Below are positions 43,426 through 49,821 of a stretch of DNA of 49,821 nt, one piece after another. The translations under genes were made by a program, and so were the position numbers. Each line of letters begins with the position of its first letter. Position 1 is the first letter of the stretch. The DNA comes from Streptomyces hirsutus. GTDB taxonomy: Bacteria > Actinomycetota > Actinomycetes > Streptomycetales > Streptomycetaceae. The notes beneath the pieces are model-generated. The model searched no databases, was not told the origin of the DNA, and worked only from the letters and a program-made list of their open reading frames with translations. The stretch covers positions 1 to 49,821 of the forward strand of contig NZ_LIQT01000205.1 in assembly GCF_001418415.1 (NCBI RefSeq), given 5' to 3'.

Positions 43426-44027
43426 CACAAATCCTCCATAGCCTCGCGACAGGATTTAACTGCTCGCTGTTGGTATTGGGTCAGGAAGCGCATGTCGTGA
43501 TACAAGGCTCCGGCGATCTTATATGGGCCGAATTTTCGGCTTTGTTGTAGCTGTCTGAAGAACTGTCGCCAATCCTCAGAGAATTGAAATGAGGGGGATC
43601 TTGGTAGCATGTCCGGGCGAATCCATCCCCATGAGATGTACTGTTCGAATCGACTTTGTCTTGGCCAGTCAGCTCCTGAGTCCGCATAGGTGTGAGCTTC
43701 GTGCCAGACCTTCTCATATAGATCGTGACTCACGATTGCGACATCAATATCTGATACATCTCCGAAGCGGCGATATCTTTTATGGGGAGCGATGCTGAAA
43801 CCAAGTCTCGCTGACCCTACAAGGAAAATGTCTTGATGTGGCGCAATAGAGAATCGCTCCGAAATGGCTTCTTTAAGAGCGAAGTGCTGGTCATCCGAAA
43901 GTGCGTAGCACGCTCCGTGGAGAAGCTTTGAATTGACTATGCGTTCATCGCTCGGCTCGGCTGAGAGGAAACTCTCAAAATGTTTCTTTGGGTCTGTAGT
44001 GAACTGTTCGGAGCTATTCGGCCCCAC
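43425..44027 (-). CDS. Nucleotidyltransferase-fold protein (partner of DUF262)
   Basis: About 200 residues. The core motif of polymerase-beta-like nucleotidyltransferases is visible: DIFLVGSARLGFSIAP (hG-S pattern, about 65-80) followed by GDVSDIDVAIVSHDLY (Dh-D-h metal-binding pair, about 88-103). The C-terminus is helical and aromatic (FEQYISWGWIRPDMLP, FRQLQQSRKFGPYKIAGALYHDMRFL). GTG 44027 with GGGGGGA 2 nt upstream and an earlier TTG 44075 are both possible starts. Its TGA overlaps the DUF262 ATG. The pair may modify nucleic acid or protein, such as by AMPylation. Low GC; horizontal origin likely. Confidence 0.75.
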   Translation of the reverse strand: MGPNSSEQFTTDPKKHFESFLSAEPSDERIVNSKLLHGACYALSDDQHFALKEAISERFSIAPHQDIFLVGSARLGFSIAPHKRYRRFGDVSDIDVAIVSHDLYEKVWHEAHTYADSGADWPRQSRFEQYISWGWIRPDMLPRSPSFQFSEDWRQFFRQLQQSRKFGPYKIAGALYHDMRFLTQYQQRAVKSCREAMEDL

Positions 44028-44254
44028 GGTCCCCCCATAGCCGGTTCGAGTATGCTGCCGAGAATATACAACCAACTCCGGCTGCCTGTCAGGAGATGCG
44101 TAAGATGTCCAGCTCGCGGGCGCAGGGCGGAGTCAGAAGCCACCTGGCTGGAGAGGCGTGGACCCCGCGACGACATTCCTCGTTGGCAACAGTTGGCTAT
44201 ACATTGCTGCGCGCGGCGCGGGCGCCGGCCGGGCTGGAGCGGGACGAAGGCAGG

Positions 44255-44283
44255 AGCGCGGCCCGGCCGGGGGTCGGGCCGCG
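44255..44283. terminator. GC-rich hairpin in the spacer
   Basis: 10-bp perfect stem GCGCGGCCCG/CGGGCCGCGC with a 9-nt loop. It separates the low-GC minus-strand pair from the plus-strand regulator cluster. The rest of 44028-44449 holds no gene; TTGACA at 44370-44375 could be a -35 for the XRE gene. Confidence 0.5.
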
Positions 44284-44449
44284 CGCGGGGAGCGGAGCGA
44301 GCCGCCTTGAACCAGTAGAGAAGGTTGTAACTCAGTGAGGTTCAGGAGCCTGTCCGGTCCCGGGAGAGGCTTGACACTTCGGTTCCAGAGGGTGGTTGGT
44401 GAGGCTCACGCTCCCGGCTCCTGCTGGCAGGTGGTGTAGAACCCTGGGC

Positions 44450-45301
44450 ATGGGGAGTGAACGGCGGGAGCGGATGAAGGCCCTCGGAGCGCGTCTTCGC
44501 GGGCTTCGTGCGGAGGCTGGTCTGACAGGTGCCGCGTTGGCGCAGCGGGCTGGGGTGGGTCAGCCAACCGTGTCCAAAGTTGAGAACGGACGCATGGTTC
44601 CGAGTATCGATGTACTTGACCGGCTCTCAGGTGCCCTCGGCCTTGATGAGCTGACCGCGGGTGAAGTGCGTGATCTCTTGGCCGTGGTGGAGACTGCGTC
44701 AGATGTCGATCAGCCGGTTGAGGGAACTGCTCCGGCTGGCCTGACGGTCGATGAAGAGGTTCGGTCCGCTCGGTTGGTGCGCTCGTTCCAATGCGTCGTT
44801 CTGCCGGCTGTGCTCCAGAGTGCGGAGTATGCCCGGCACGTCTTTGAGAGTGTGCCGGGTGTTACTCCTGAGACGGTCGGCCGGTCTGTCGCTGCTCGTG
44901 TGGAGCGGCAGAGTGTCCTGTACGAGCCGGGTCGGGAGTCGGTGTTCGTGCTGACCGAGGCCGTGTTGCGGACCTGGCCGGGTTCCCCGGCTCTCATGCT
45001 CGCGCAGTTCGACCGCCTGCTGGCTGTTGAGAGTCTGAGCACGGTGCGGCTCGGGGTCATCCCCTGGCGTCGGCCGGTGCCGGCCCTGCCGCGTCACGGG
45101 TTCACGTTGTGCGATCGGCGGGCGGTTGTGGTGGAGACCTTCGATGGCGAGCACGTGTCGGTCGATTCAGGTGAACTTGCCTCGTATGAGGAGACGTTCG
45201 GATGCTTTGAGCAGGCTGCGGTCTTCGGCGGGGAGGCGCGGGAGCTGTTGTTGCACGTGATGAAGGAGTTTCGCGACTTGGGAGGTGCCGTCACCCCTTA
45301 G
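44450..45301 (+). CDS. XRE-family regulator with DUF5753 domain
   Basis: A 283-residue regulator common in Streptomyces. The N-terminal HTH is LGARLRGLRAEAGLTGAALAQRAGVGQPTVSKVENGRMVPSIDVLDRL (about 11-58). The DUF5753 effector-type domain (about 100-275) shows VVLPAVLQSAEYARHVF, VAARVERQSVLYEP, FVLTEAVLR, QFDRLLAVESLSTVRLGVIPW and the C-terminal SYEETFGCFEQAAVFGGEARELL. Such regulators usually pair with DUF397 proteins or RsbW-like ATPases (whiJ-type clusters); here the ATPase follows after 96 bp. Start at ATG 44450, or ATG 44474 with GGGAG 3 nt upstream. Confidence 0.87.
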   Translation: MGSERRERMKALGARLRGLRAEAGLTGAALAQRAGVGQPTVSKVENGRMVPSIDVLDRLSGALGLDELTAGEVRDLLAVVETASDVDQPVEGTAPAGLTVDEEVRSARLVRSFQCVVLPAVLQSAEYARHVFESVPGVTPETVGRSVAARVERQSVLYEPGRESVFVLTEAVLRTWPGSPALMLAQFDRLLAVESLSTVRLGVIPWRRPVPALPRHGFTLCDRRAVVVETFDGEHVSVDSGELASYEETFGCFEQAAVFGGEARELLLHVMKEFRDLGGAVTP

Positions 45302-45361
45302 GGGAATAATTCCTCATGATTCCTGAGTCGTGGCCCTCTCTAGGAATACTCTGCCGCTGTG

Positions 45362-45381
45362 ATGTCTAGCCCTCTAGACAT
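45362..45381. promoter_or_regulatory. Operator palindrome 1 (GTCTAG-N4-CTAGAC)
   Basis: ATGTCTAG-CCCT-CTAGACAT, with 8-bp perfect arms, overlaps the region just before the RsbW-like ATPase start. The same core recurs at 45921-45936. Another palindrome, GGAATAATTCC, lies at 45303-45313. Confidence 0.65.
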
Positions 45382-45397
45382 GAGTGAGGAGAGTGCC

Positions 45398-45787
45398 ATG
45401 CGATCCAAGTGGTGCCGTGCCTTCCCCGGCATGGCTGAGGAAGTGGCCCATGCCCGCCACTTCGTCGCCGCCCTGCTGCGCGAGCGGGGTCCTGCCGATG
45501 ATGCCGTCCTGGTGGTGAGCGAGCTCGCGACGAATGCTGTGCGGCATACGCTGAGTGGCTCGGTCGGTGGCTGGTTCCTTGTGGTGGTCGGCTTTGGCGA
45601 TGACCTCGTGCGTATCGGGGTGGTCGACCAGGGAGGTCACCGCGTACCGCACTTGTGTGACATGACCAGCCAGGAGGAGGGCGGTCGTGGGCTGCAGATG
45701 ATCGCGGCCTGCGCGAAGGACTGGGGTGTGAAGGACTGGCCCGATGGGCGTTCCGTGTGGGCCGATCTTGCGCGTGAGGGTGTGTGA
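45398..45787 (+). CDS. RsbW-like anti-sigma/ATP-binding protein
   Basis: A 129-residue GHKL ATPase of the serine kinase anti-sigma type. The N-box is LVVSELATNAVRHT (about 45-58), followed by RIGVVDQGGHRVP (G1 box, about 79-91) and GGRGLQMIAACAKDWGV (G2 box, about 100-116). This fits a short Streptomyces ATPase that binds a regulator or sigma factor in a partner-switching way. ATG 45398 has GAGGAG 6 nt upstream; ATG 45380 is in frame but overlaps the operator. Predicted to act with the XRE-DUF5753 regulator upstream. Confidence 0.85.
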   Translation: MRSKWCRAFPGMAEEVAHARHFVAALLRERGPADDAVLVVSELATNAVRHTLSGSVGGWFLVVVGFGDDLVRIGVVDQGGHRVPHLCDMTSQEEGGRGLQMIAACAKDWGVKDWPDGRSVWADLAREGV

Positions 45788-45920
45788 ACGAGCTCCGCTC
45801 GATGGTGGCCCGCAGTTCCCTTACGGCCGGTAACTGGTGAGTCCTCGGGGGTATTTATCGGCGGCCGGCCAGGTTTTACATGGCAGTCGTTCGCTCAGGA
45901 CGACGACTCTCGCTCCTTTC

Positions 45921-45936
45921 GTCTAGGGCCCTAGAC
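45921..45936. promoter_or_regulatory. Operator palindrome 2 (GTCTAG-N4-CTAGAC)
   Basis: GTCTAGGG-CCCTAGAC, a perfect 16-bp palindrome 27 bp before the sigma-like gene's start, sharing the GTCTAG-N4-CTAGAC core of the site at 45362-45381. Confidence 0.65.
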
Positions 45937-45963
45937 TCCTGGTGGGTGCCAGGAGGTGAGGTC

Positions 45964-46815
45964 ATGTCGGAAGAGCTGCAACGGATCATGGCGATCGACG
46001 ATCCGTACCTGCTCCTGCGCGAGGTCACGGCCCGGCTGGCCGATGCGCAGCACGAGGTGACCGAACTGGCCCGGCTCCGTCGGCGTGTGGTGCAGGACCT
46101 CCATGCGCAAGGGCTGTCGTACGCGCAGATCGCGGTACAGGCCGGTCTGAGCCGTGGGCGGATTCACCAGATCCGGCACACCGGCCCGGCACCGGAAGGC
46201 GCCTTTCTCGGCAGGGGAGCCGTCACAGTTGCTACTCCGCTGCGGCGCGACGACGAACGCGGGCGGACGGTCGTCGCCGTTGACGACGTCAGTTCCGGCA
46301 AGCGGCTGGAAGGCCTGGCAAGGTCGTACGGGCTCGACGTCACCTCGGAGCACGTGCCGGTGAGTGGCGAGATCGACCTCAACCGGAACGGCCTGGTCGT
46401 GGTCTGCGGGCCGCGCATGTCCCAGGAGATGTGGGAGACGTACGCGCAGGATCCCGTACTGCGCTGGGAGCGGGCGGAAGACGGGCCCTGGACGGTAATG
46501 GATCGCCGCACCGGCACGGTGTACCGGTCGGGACAGGACAGTGATCCGGCCCGCCCGTACGACATCGGATACCTCGGCAGGCTGCCACGTCCGGACGGCG
46601 CGGGCTCGCTGCTCGCCATCGCCGGTATCCACACTCAAGGTTCCCTCGGTGTCGTGCAGTTGCTCGCCTCCGACCTCAACACGCTTTGGGGGCAGGTGGG
46701 AGACCGCCGCTTCTCCGCGTTGGTGGGCGTCGAGTATGACCCCGATACCAGCGAACCGCAGTCCGTCGAACTCCTCTGTCCCCTGTACCGGCACGACCAG
46801 GAAGCGCCGGCGTGA
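45964..46815 (+). CDS. Sigma-region-4-like HTH protein with conserved C-terminal domain
   Basis: A 283-residue protein. The N-terminal helix bundle (about 1-70) ends in a sigma-70 region-4-like HTH: LRRRVVQDLHAQGLSYAQIAVQAGLSRGRIHQIRHTG (about 35-71). The C-terminal domain (about 90-283) includes a Rossmann-like RTVVAVDDVSSGKRLEGLARSYG and GLVVVCGPRMSQEMWETYAQDPVLRWER, then IAGIHTQGSLGVVQLLASDLNTLWGQVGDRRFSALVGVEYD; I recognise this as recurrent in streptomycetes but cannot assign a function. ATG 45964 has GGAGGTGAGG 2-10 nt upstream. Likely regulated through the GTCTAG-N4-CTAGAC palindrome. Confidence 0.72.
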   Translation: MSEELQRIMAIDDPYLLLREVTARLADAQHEVTELARLRRRVVQDLHAQGLSYAQIAVQAGLSRGRIHQIRHTGPAPEGAFLGRGAVTVATPLRRDDERGRTVVAVDDVSSGKRLEGLARSYGLDVTSEHVPVSGEIDLNRNGLVVVCGPRMSQEMWETYAQDPVLRWERAEDGPWTVMDRRTGTVYRSGQDSDPARPYDIGYLGRLPRPDGAGSLLAIAGIHTQGSLGVVQLLASDLNTLWGQVGDRRFSALVGVEYDPDTSEPQSVELLCPLYRHDQEAPA

Positions 46816-46860
46816 GGGAGCGGCCCTTCGGTGGCCGTGCCGGCTCACCGGCCTGCGTGA

Positions 46861-47019
46861 CTCCTGGGCAGCCAGGACGTTCAGTTCCCGGGCAAGTCTT
46901 CTCGCTCGGCTTTGTTGCTCCTCGGCGGTGACAAGGCCGGAAACTGGGAGCGCTGGTACCGCGACAACATCCCCCTGGCCGAGCAGCTCTACCACGAGTA
47001 CACCGGCGACGAGGATTAG
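46861..47019 (+). pseudogene. 3' remnant of a RelE/HigB-type toxin
   Basis: The open frame after a TGA at 46858 ends in SALLLLGGDKAGNWERWYRDNIPLAEQLYHEYTGDED, the standard C-terminus of a RelE/ParE-superfamily toxin that precedes XRE antitoxins. The about 60 N-terminal residues are missing, and GSQDVQFPGKSSRSALLLL looks like a degraded GSRDVR...WRSAVLL strand. There is no start codon, so the toxin is dead. Confidence 0.62.
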
Positions 47020-47027
47020 GAGTAGCC

Positions 47028-47378
47028 ATGCCCAAGAAGGCTGCGCAGGACTGGGAGGTTCTGGAGCAGGAGCTGTACGCGGCCGGTGTGGAGCCGGCCG
47101 AGGTGGAGGCGGGGTCTCGCCGGCTCCTCGCCGAGGCGCGTGGCCATCAGCTCGCCGAGGCGCGCAAGCAGTCCGGTCTCGCCCAACGGGAAGTGGCGGC
47201 CCGGATGGGAGTCAGCATCGCCAGGGTCTCCCAGATCGAGCACGGCGAGGGGGCCACACTGGACGTCATCGCCCGCTACGTGGAGGCGCTCGGCGGCCGA
47301 CTGGACCTGGTTGCGGACTTCGGTGATCACACGGTGCGGATGCCGGCCAGTAGTGATCACGACAGTGCGGCGGCGTAG
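47028..47378 (+). CDS. XRE-type antitoxin, orphaned
   Basis: A 116-residue HTH protein. The N-terminal helix (about 5-40) is followed by a lambda-repressor-like domain, LAEARKQSGLAQREVAARMGVSIARVSQIEHGEGATLDVIARYVEALGGRLDLVADFGD (about 42-100). This matches antitoxins of higBA-like systems in which the toxin comes first. Its GGAG ribosome binding site overlaps the end of the toxin remnant, showing that they were coupled. ATG 47028. Confidence 0.83.
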   Translation: MPKKAAQDWEVLEQELYAAGVEPAEVEAGSRRLLAEARGHQLAEARKQSGLAQREVAARMGVSIARVSQIEHGEGATLDVIARYVEALGGRLDLVADFGDHTVRMPASSDHDSAAA

Positions 47379-47473
47379 CGACTGACGGGAGGGCACGGGT
47401 TGGGGAGCCGTCTCTTCGCCGATGACGGCTCTTACGAGGGCTCTCAGTACCCGTCGACTGGTCTGGACACAAA

Positions 47474-47502
47474 GAACCCCCGGGTCGGCGGCCTGGGGGT
47501 TC
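47474..47502. terminator. Terminator after the antitoxin gene
   Basis: Stem GAACCCCC/GGGGGTTC extended by a G-U and two G-C pairs, with a 7-nt loop (TCGGCGG). Confidence 0.6.
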
Positions 47503-47527
47503 GCACCCCGCCGGCGTCTGACGACTG

Positions 47528-47625
47528 GGCCGGGCAACTGACGGCCCAGCCCCACCAAAAAGCCCCCGCCCTGCCAGGACGTCGCAGGCCGGGGGCTTAC
47601 TGGTGTCTGCTTACTTCTTCTTGCC
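47528..47625. repeat. Right copy of the gpmA 3'-end duplication (putative att)
   Basis: Direct repeat of 39947-40055: 64 of 66 identical bases across 47560-47625, plus 20 of 22 across 47528-47549. It covers the gpmA terminator and its last five codons, that is, the intact end of the gene. Confidence 0.85.
47560..47598 (-). terminator. gpmA terminator
   Basis: Stem AAGCCCCC/GGGGGCTT with inner paired bases (CCTGC/GCAGG), beginning 12 bp after the gpmA stop. Confidence 0.7.
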
Positions 47626-48372
47626 CTGGTTCTTGACCGCCTCGATGGCCGCCGCCGCGGCGTCCGGGTCGAGGTAGGTGCCGCCCGGGTTGAGCGGCTT
47701 GAAGTCGGCGTCGAGCTCGTAGGACAGGGGGATGCCCGTCGGGATGTTCAGGCCCGCGATGTCGGCGTCGGAGACGCCGTCGAGGTGCTTGACCAGGGCG
47801 CGCAGGCTGTTGCCGTGGGCGGCGACCAGGACCGTGCGGCCGGTCAGGAGGTCGGGGACGATGTTGTCGAACCAGTACGGCAGCATGCGGACGACGACGT
47901 CCTTGAGGCACTCCGTGCGCGGGCGCAGCTCCGGCGGGAGGGTGGCGTAGCGCGGGTCGTCGAACTGGGAGTACTCGTCGTCGGTGTCCAGCGGGGGCGG
48001 CGGGGTGTCGTAGGAGCGGCGCCACAGCATGAACTGCTCCTCGCCGTACTGCGCGAGGGTCTGCGCCTTGTCCTTGCCCTGGAGGGCGCCGTAGTGGCGC
48101 TCGTTCAGGCGCCAGCTGCGGTTCACGGGGATCCACAGGCGGTCGGCGGACTCCAGCGCGAGCTGGGCGGTGCGGATGGCGCGCTTCTGGAGCGACGTGT
48201 GCAGTACGTCGGGCAGCAGGCCGGCGTCCTTCAGCAGCTCACCGCCGCGGACTGCCTCCTTCTCGCCCTTCTCGGTGAGGTTGACGTCCACCCAGCCGGT
48301 GAACAGGTTCTTCGCGTTCCATTCGCTCTCGCCGTGGCGGAGGAGGATCAGCTTGTACGGTGCGTCGGCCAT
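47611..48372 (-). CDS. gpmA: 2,3-bisphosphoglycerate-dependent phosphoglycerate mutase
   Basis: Glycolytic enzyme converting 3- and 2-phosphoglycerate, 253 residues, cytoplasmic. Phosphohistidine motif: [29 protein letters not shown] (His about 13). Other signatures are [12 protein letters not shown] (about 59-70), [21 protein letters not shown] (Glu about 93), and [19 protein letters not shown] (second catalytic His, about 191). The C-terminus ends [13 protein letters not shown] 48372. The 3' end is duplicated 7.57 kb away, so this is a plausible attachment site. Divergent from an MFS gene. Confidence 0.96.
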   Translation of the reverse strand: MADAPYKLILLRHGESEWNAKNLFTGWVDVNLTEKGEKEAVRGGELLKDAGLLPDVLHTSLQKRAIRTAQLALESADRLWIPVNRSWRLNERHYGALQGKDKAQTLAQYGEEQFMLWRRSYDTPPPPLDTDDEYSQFDDPRYATLPPELRPRTECLKDVVVRMLPYWFDNIVPDLLTGRTVLVAAHGNSLRALVKHLDGVSDADIAGLNIPTGIPLSYELDADFKPLNPGGTYLDPDAAAAAIEAVKNQGKKK

Positions 48373-48534
48373 GGCTCCGAGCGTAATCGAAGCCCCGCGC
48401 GGGCCGCGCCCCTGTCCGGTGGGTGAGGAGCGGGCTCGACGGGTTGACGGGATCTGTTAATCGAGTGGTGGGTTCCCCGACGGCCTTCGTAATGTGTGCC
48501 TGCCAGTTCAGGTGCTTACATTCGGGGGGTCTTC

Positions 48535-49821
48535 GTGGTGTCCATCGGGCGTACCGGGCGTGCGATGCGGGAGACCGTGTCCGGGCTGCCACCTGCCTTC
48601 TGGTGGCTGTGGACGAGCACCCTCGTCAACCGGCTCGGCGGGTTCGTCGCCACCTTCATGGCGCTCTACCTCACCCTCGACCGCGGCTACTCCGCCACCT
48701 ACGCCGGTCTGGTCGCCGCCCTGCACGGCCTCGGCGGGGTGCTGTCGTCCCTGGGCGCCGGCGTGATGACCGACCGGCTCGGGCGGCGGCCCACCCTGCT
48801 GGTCGCGCAGGCGTCCACCGCGGTGTCCGTCGCCCTGCTCGGCTTCGTGCGCGACCCCGTCGCCATCGCCGGCGTCGCCTTCCTCGTCGGGATGGCCTCC
48901 AACGCCTCCCGGCCCGCCGTCCAGGCGATGATGGCCGACATCGTCCGGCCCGAGGACCGTATCCGCGCCTTCTCCCTCAATTACTGGGCCATCAACCTCG
49001 GCTTCGCCGTCTCCACCATGGCCGCCGGGTTCATCGCCGAGCACAGCTACGCCGCCGGGTTCCTCCTCGAGGCGGTGATGACGATGGCCTGCGCGATCGT
49101 CGTCTTCGTGAAGCTCCCCGAGTCGAAGCCCGTCCAGGTCGCGGGGGAGGCGCGCGAGGACTCCGTCGGGCTCGGGACGGTGCTCCGCGACGGGCGGTTC
49201 ATGGGCGTCGTCGGGCTGTCCTTCCTCGTCGCGCTGATCTTCCAGCAGGGGGCCGTCGGACTGCCCGTCGCGATGGGTGCGGCCGGGTTCACCCCGGCCG
49301 ACTACGGCATGGCCATCGCGGTCAACGGCGTCCTCATCGTCGTCCTGCAGATCCCGGTCACCCGGTTCATCGAGCACCGCGACCCCGGCCGCCTGCTGGT
49401 GCTCTCCGCGCTGCTCGCCGGGTACGGCTTCGGCCTGACCGCCTTCGCCGGGTCCGTCGGGGTCTTCGCCCTCACCGTCTGCGTGTGGACGCTTGCCGAG
49501 ATCGTCAACGCGCCCACCCAGACCGGACTCGTCGTCCAGTTGTCGCCGGCCCACGGGCGCGGGCGCTACCAGGGCATGTACACCATGTCCTGGGCCGTCG
49601 CCGCGCTCGTCGCCCCGCTGATGTCGGGACTCGTCATCGACCGGTACGGGGCGGAGTGGCTGTGGGGCATGTGCGCCGTCGTCGGCACGGTGGCGGGACT
49701 CGGATACGCGCTGCTGATGCGGCGGCTGCCGTCCGGGACCTTCACCCTCGCCGCCCCGGCATCACGGCCTTCTCCCCGCTCGCGTCCGCTCCGGCGGCGA
49801 CCACCGGCGCCTCCTCTACGG
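48535..49821 (+). CDS. MFS transporter, runs off the window
   Basis: Major facilitator superfamily efflux-type transporter; 429 codons are in frame up to the window edge with no stop. It begins PAFWWLWTSTLVNRLGGFVATFMALYL (TM1) and TYAGLVAALHGLGGVLSSLGAGVMTDRLGRRPTLL, with motif A as GVMTDRLGRRP (about 75-85). Further helices include AIVVFVKLPES, VALIFQQGAVGLPVAM, ALLAGYGFGLTAF and WAVAALVAPLMSGLVIDRYG; there are 12 membrane segments. A Pro/Arg-rich tail follows. GTG 48535 has GGGGGG 6 nt upstream. Substrate unknown, probably drug-type. Confidence 0.85.
   Translation, partial: MVSIGRTGRAMRETVSGLPPAFWWLWTSTLVNRLGGFVATFMALYLTLDRGYSATYAGLVAALHGLGGVLSSLGAGVMTDRLGRRPTLLVAQASTAVSVALLGFVRDPVAIAGVAFLVGMASNASRPAVQAMMADIVRPEDRIRAFSLNYWAINLGFAVSTMAAGFIAEHSYAAGFLLEAVMTMACAIVVFVKLPESKPVQVAGEAREDSVGLGTVLRDGRFMGVVGLSFLVALIFQQGAVGLPVAMGAAGFTPADYGMAIAVNGVLIVVLQIPVTRFIEHRDPGRLLVLSALLAGYGFGLTAFAGSVGVFALTVCVWTLAEIVNAPTQTGLVVQLSPAHGRGRYQGMYTMSWAVAALVAPLMSGLVIDRYGAEWLWGMCAVVGTVAGLGYALLMRRLPSGTFTLAAPASRPSPRSRPLRRRPPAPPLR

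Overview
The window is high-GC actinobacterial DNA, almost certainly from a Streptomyces chromosome. The evidence is strong GC bias at third codon positions, a mycothiol glycosyltransferase (mshA), an hbhA-like/DUF2516 cluster, XRE-DUF5753 and RsbW-like ATPase genes, a class F sortase, and many long GC-rich hairpin terminators. No rRNA, tRNA, CRISPR array or integrase gene was seen.

Layout. 0-7.5 kb: an Eis-type acetyltransferase; two paralogous GntR-type regulators with superimposable promoter/operator regions (the second followed directly by a HAD hydrolase); a small membrane protein; and a large protein with two aminoglycoside-phosphotransferase-fold kinase domains. 7.5-12.7 kb: a class V aminotransferase, a rifampin-monooxygenase-like FAD enzyme preceded by what looks like a rifamycin-associated element (RAE), and a GNAT acetyltransferase. 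13-16 kb: a methyltransferase, then an XRE regulator with a large palindrome in its promoter, an HbhA-like protein and a DUF2516 membrane protein, in the same order as mycobacterial Rv0474-hbhA-Rv0476. 16-22.5 kb: a receiver-PP2C phosphatase, an NlpC/P60 cell-wall hydrolase, a methyltransferase, mshA and a YbjN protein. This is a conserved core neighbourhood that in S. coelicolor, as I remember it, continues closely to gpmA.

22.5-40 kb: an accessory stretch. It holds secreted beta-rich proteins, an FG-GAP protein, AraC/DUF2000, YihY and FUSC membrane proteins, a DUF4397 protein beside a class F sortase, several decaying genes (M20 amidohydrolase, flavodoxin, a DUF7691-like gene stopped by one TGA) and an HTH/PIN toxin-antitoxin operon.

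40-47.6 kb: the most unusual part. A copy of the 3' end and terminator of gpmA (39947-40055) is repeated at the true gpmA 3' end (47528-47625), which brackets about 7.6 kb. Inside are a visibly lower-GC Mrr-like endonuclease and a translationally coupled nucleotidyltransferase-DUF262 gene pair. They are followed by a Streptomyces-type regulatory set (XRE-DUF5753, RsbW-like ATPase, sigma-like protein) that shares a palindromic operator, and by an orphan antitoxin with a toxin remnant. I read this as an integrated island with a candidate, possibly undescribed, two-gene defence or regulatory system. 47.6-49.8 kb: gpmA and a divergent MFS transporter that runs off the window edge.
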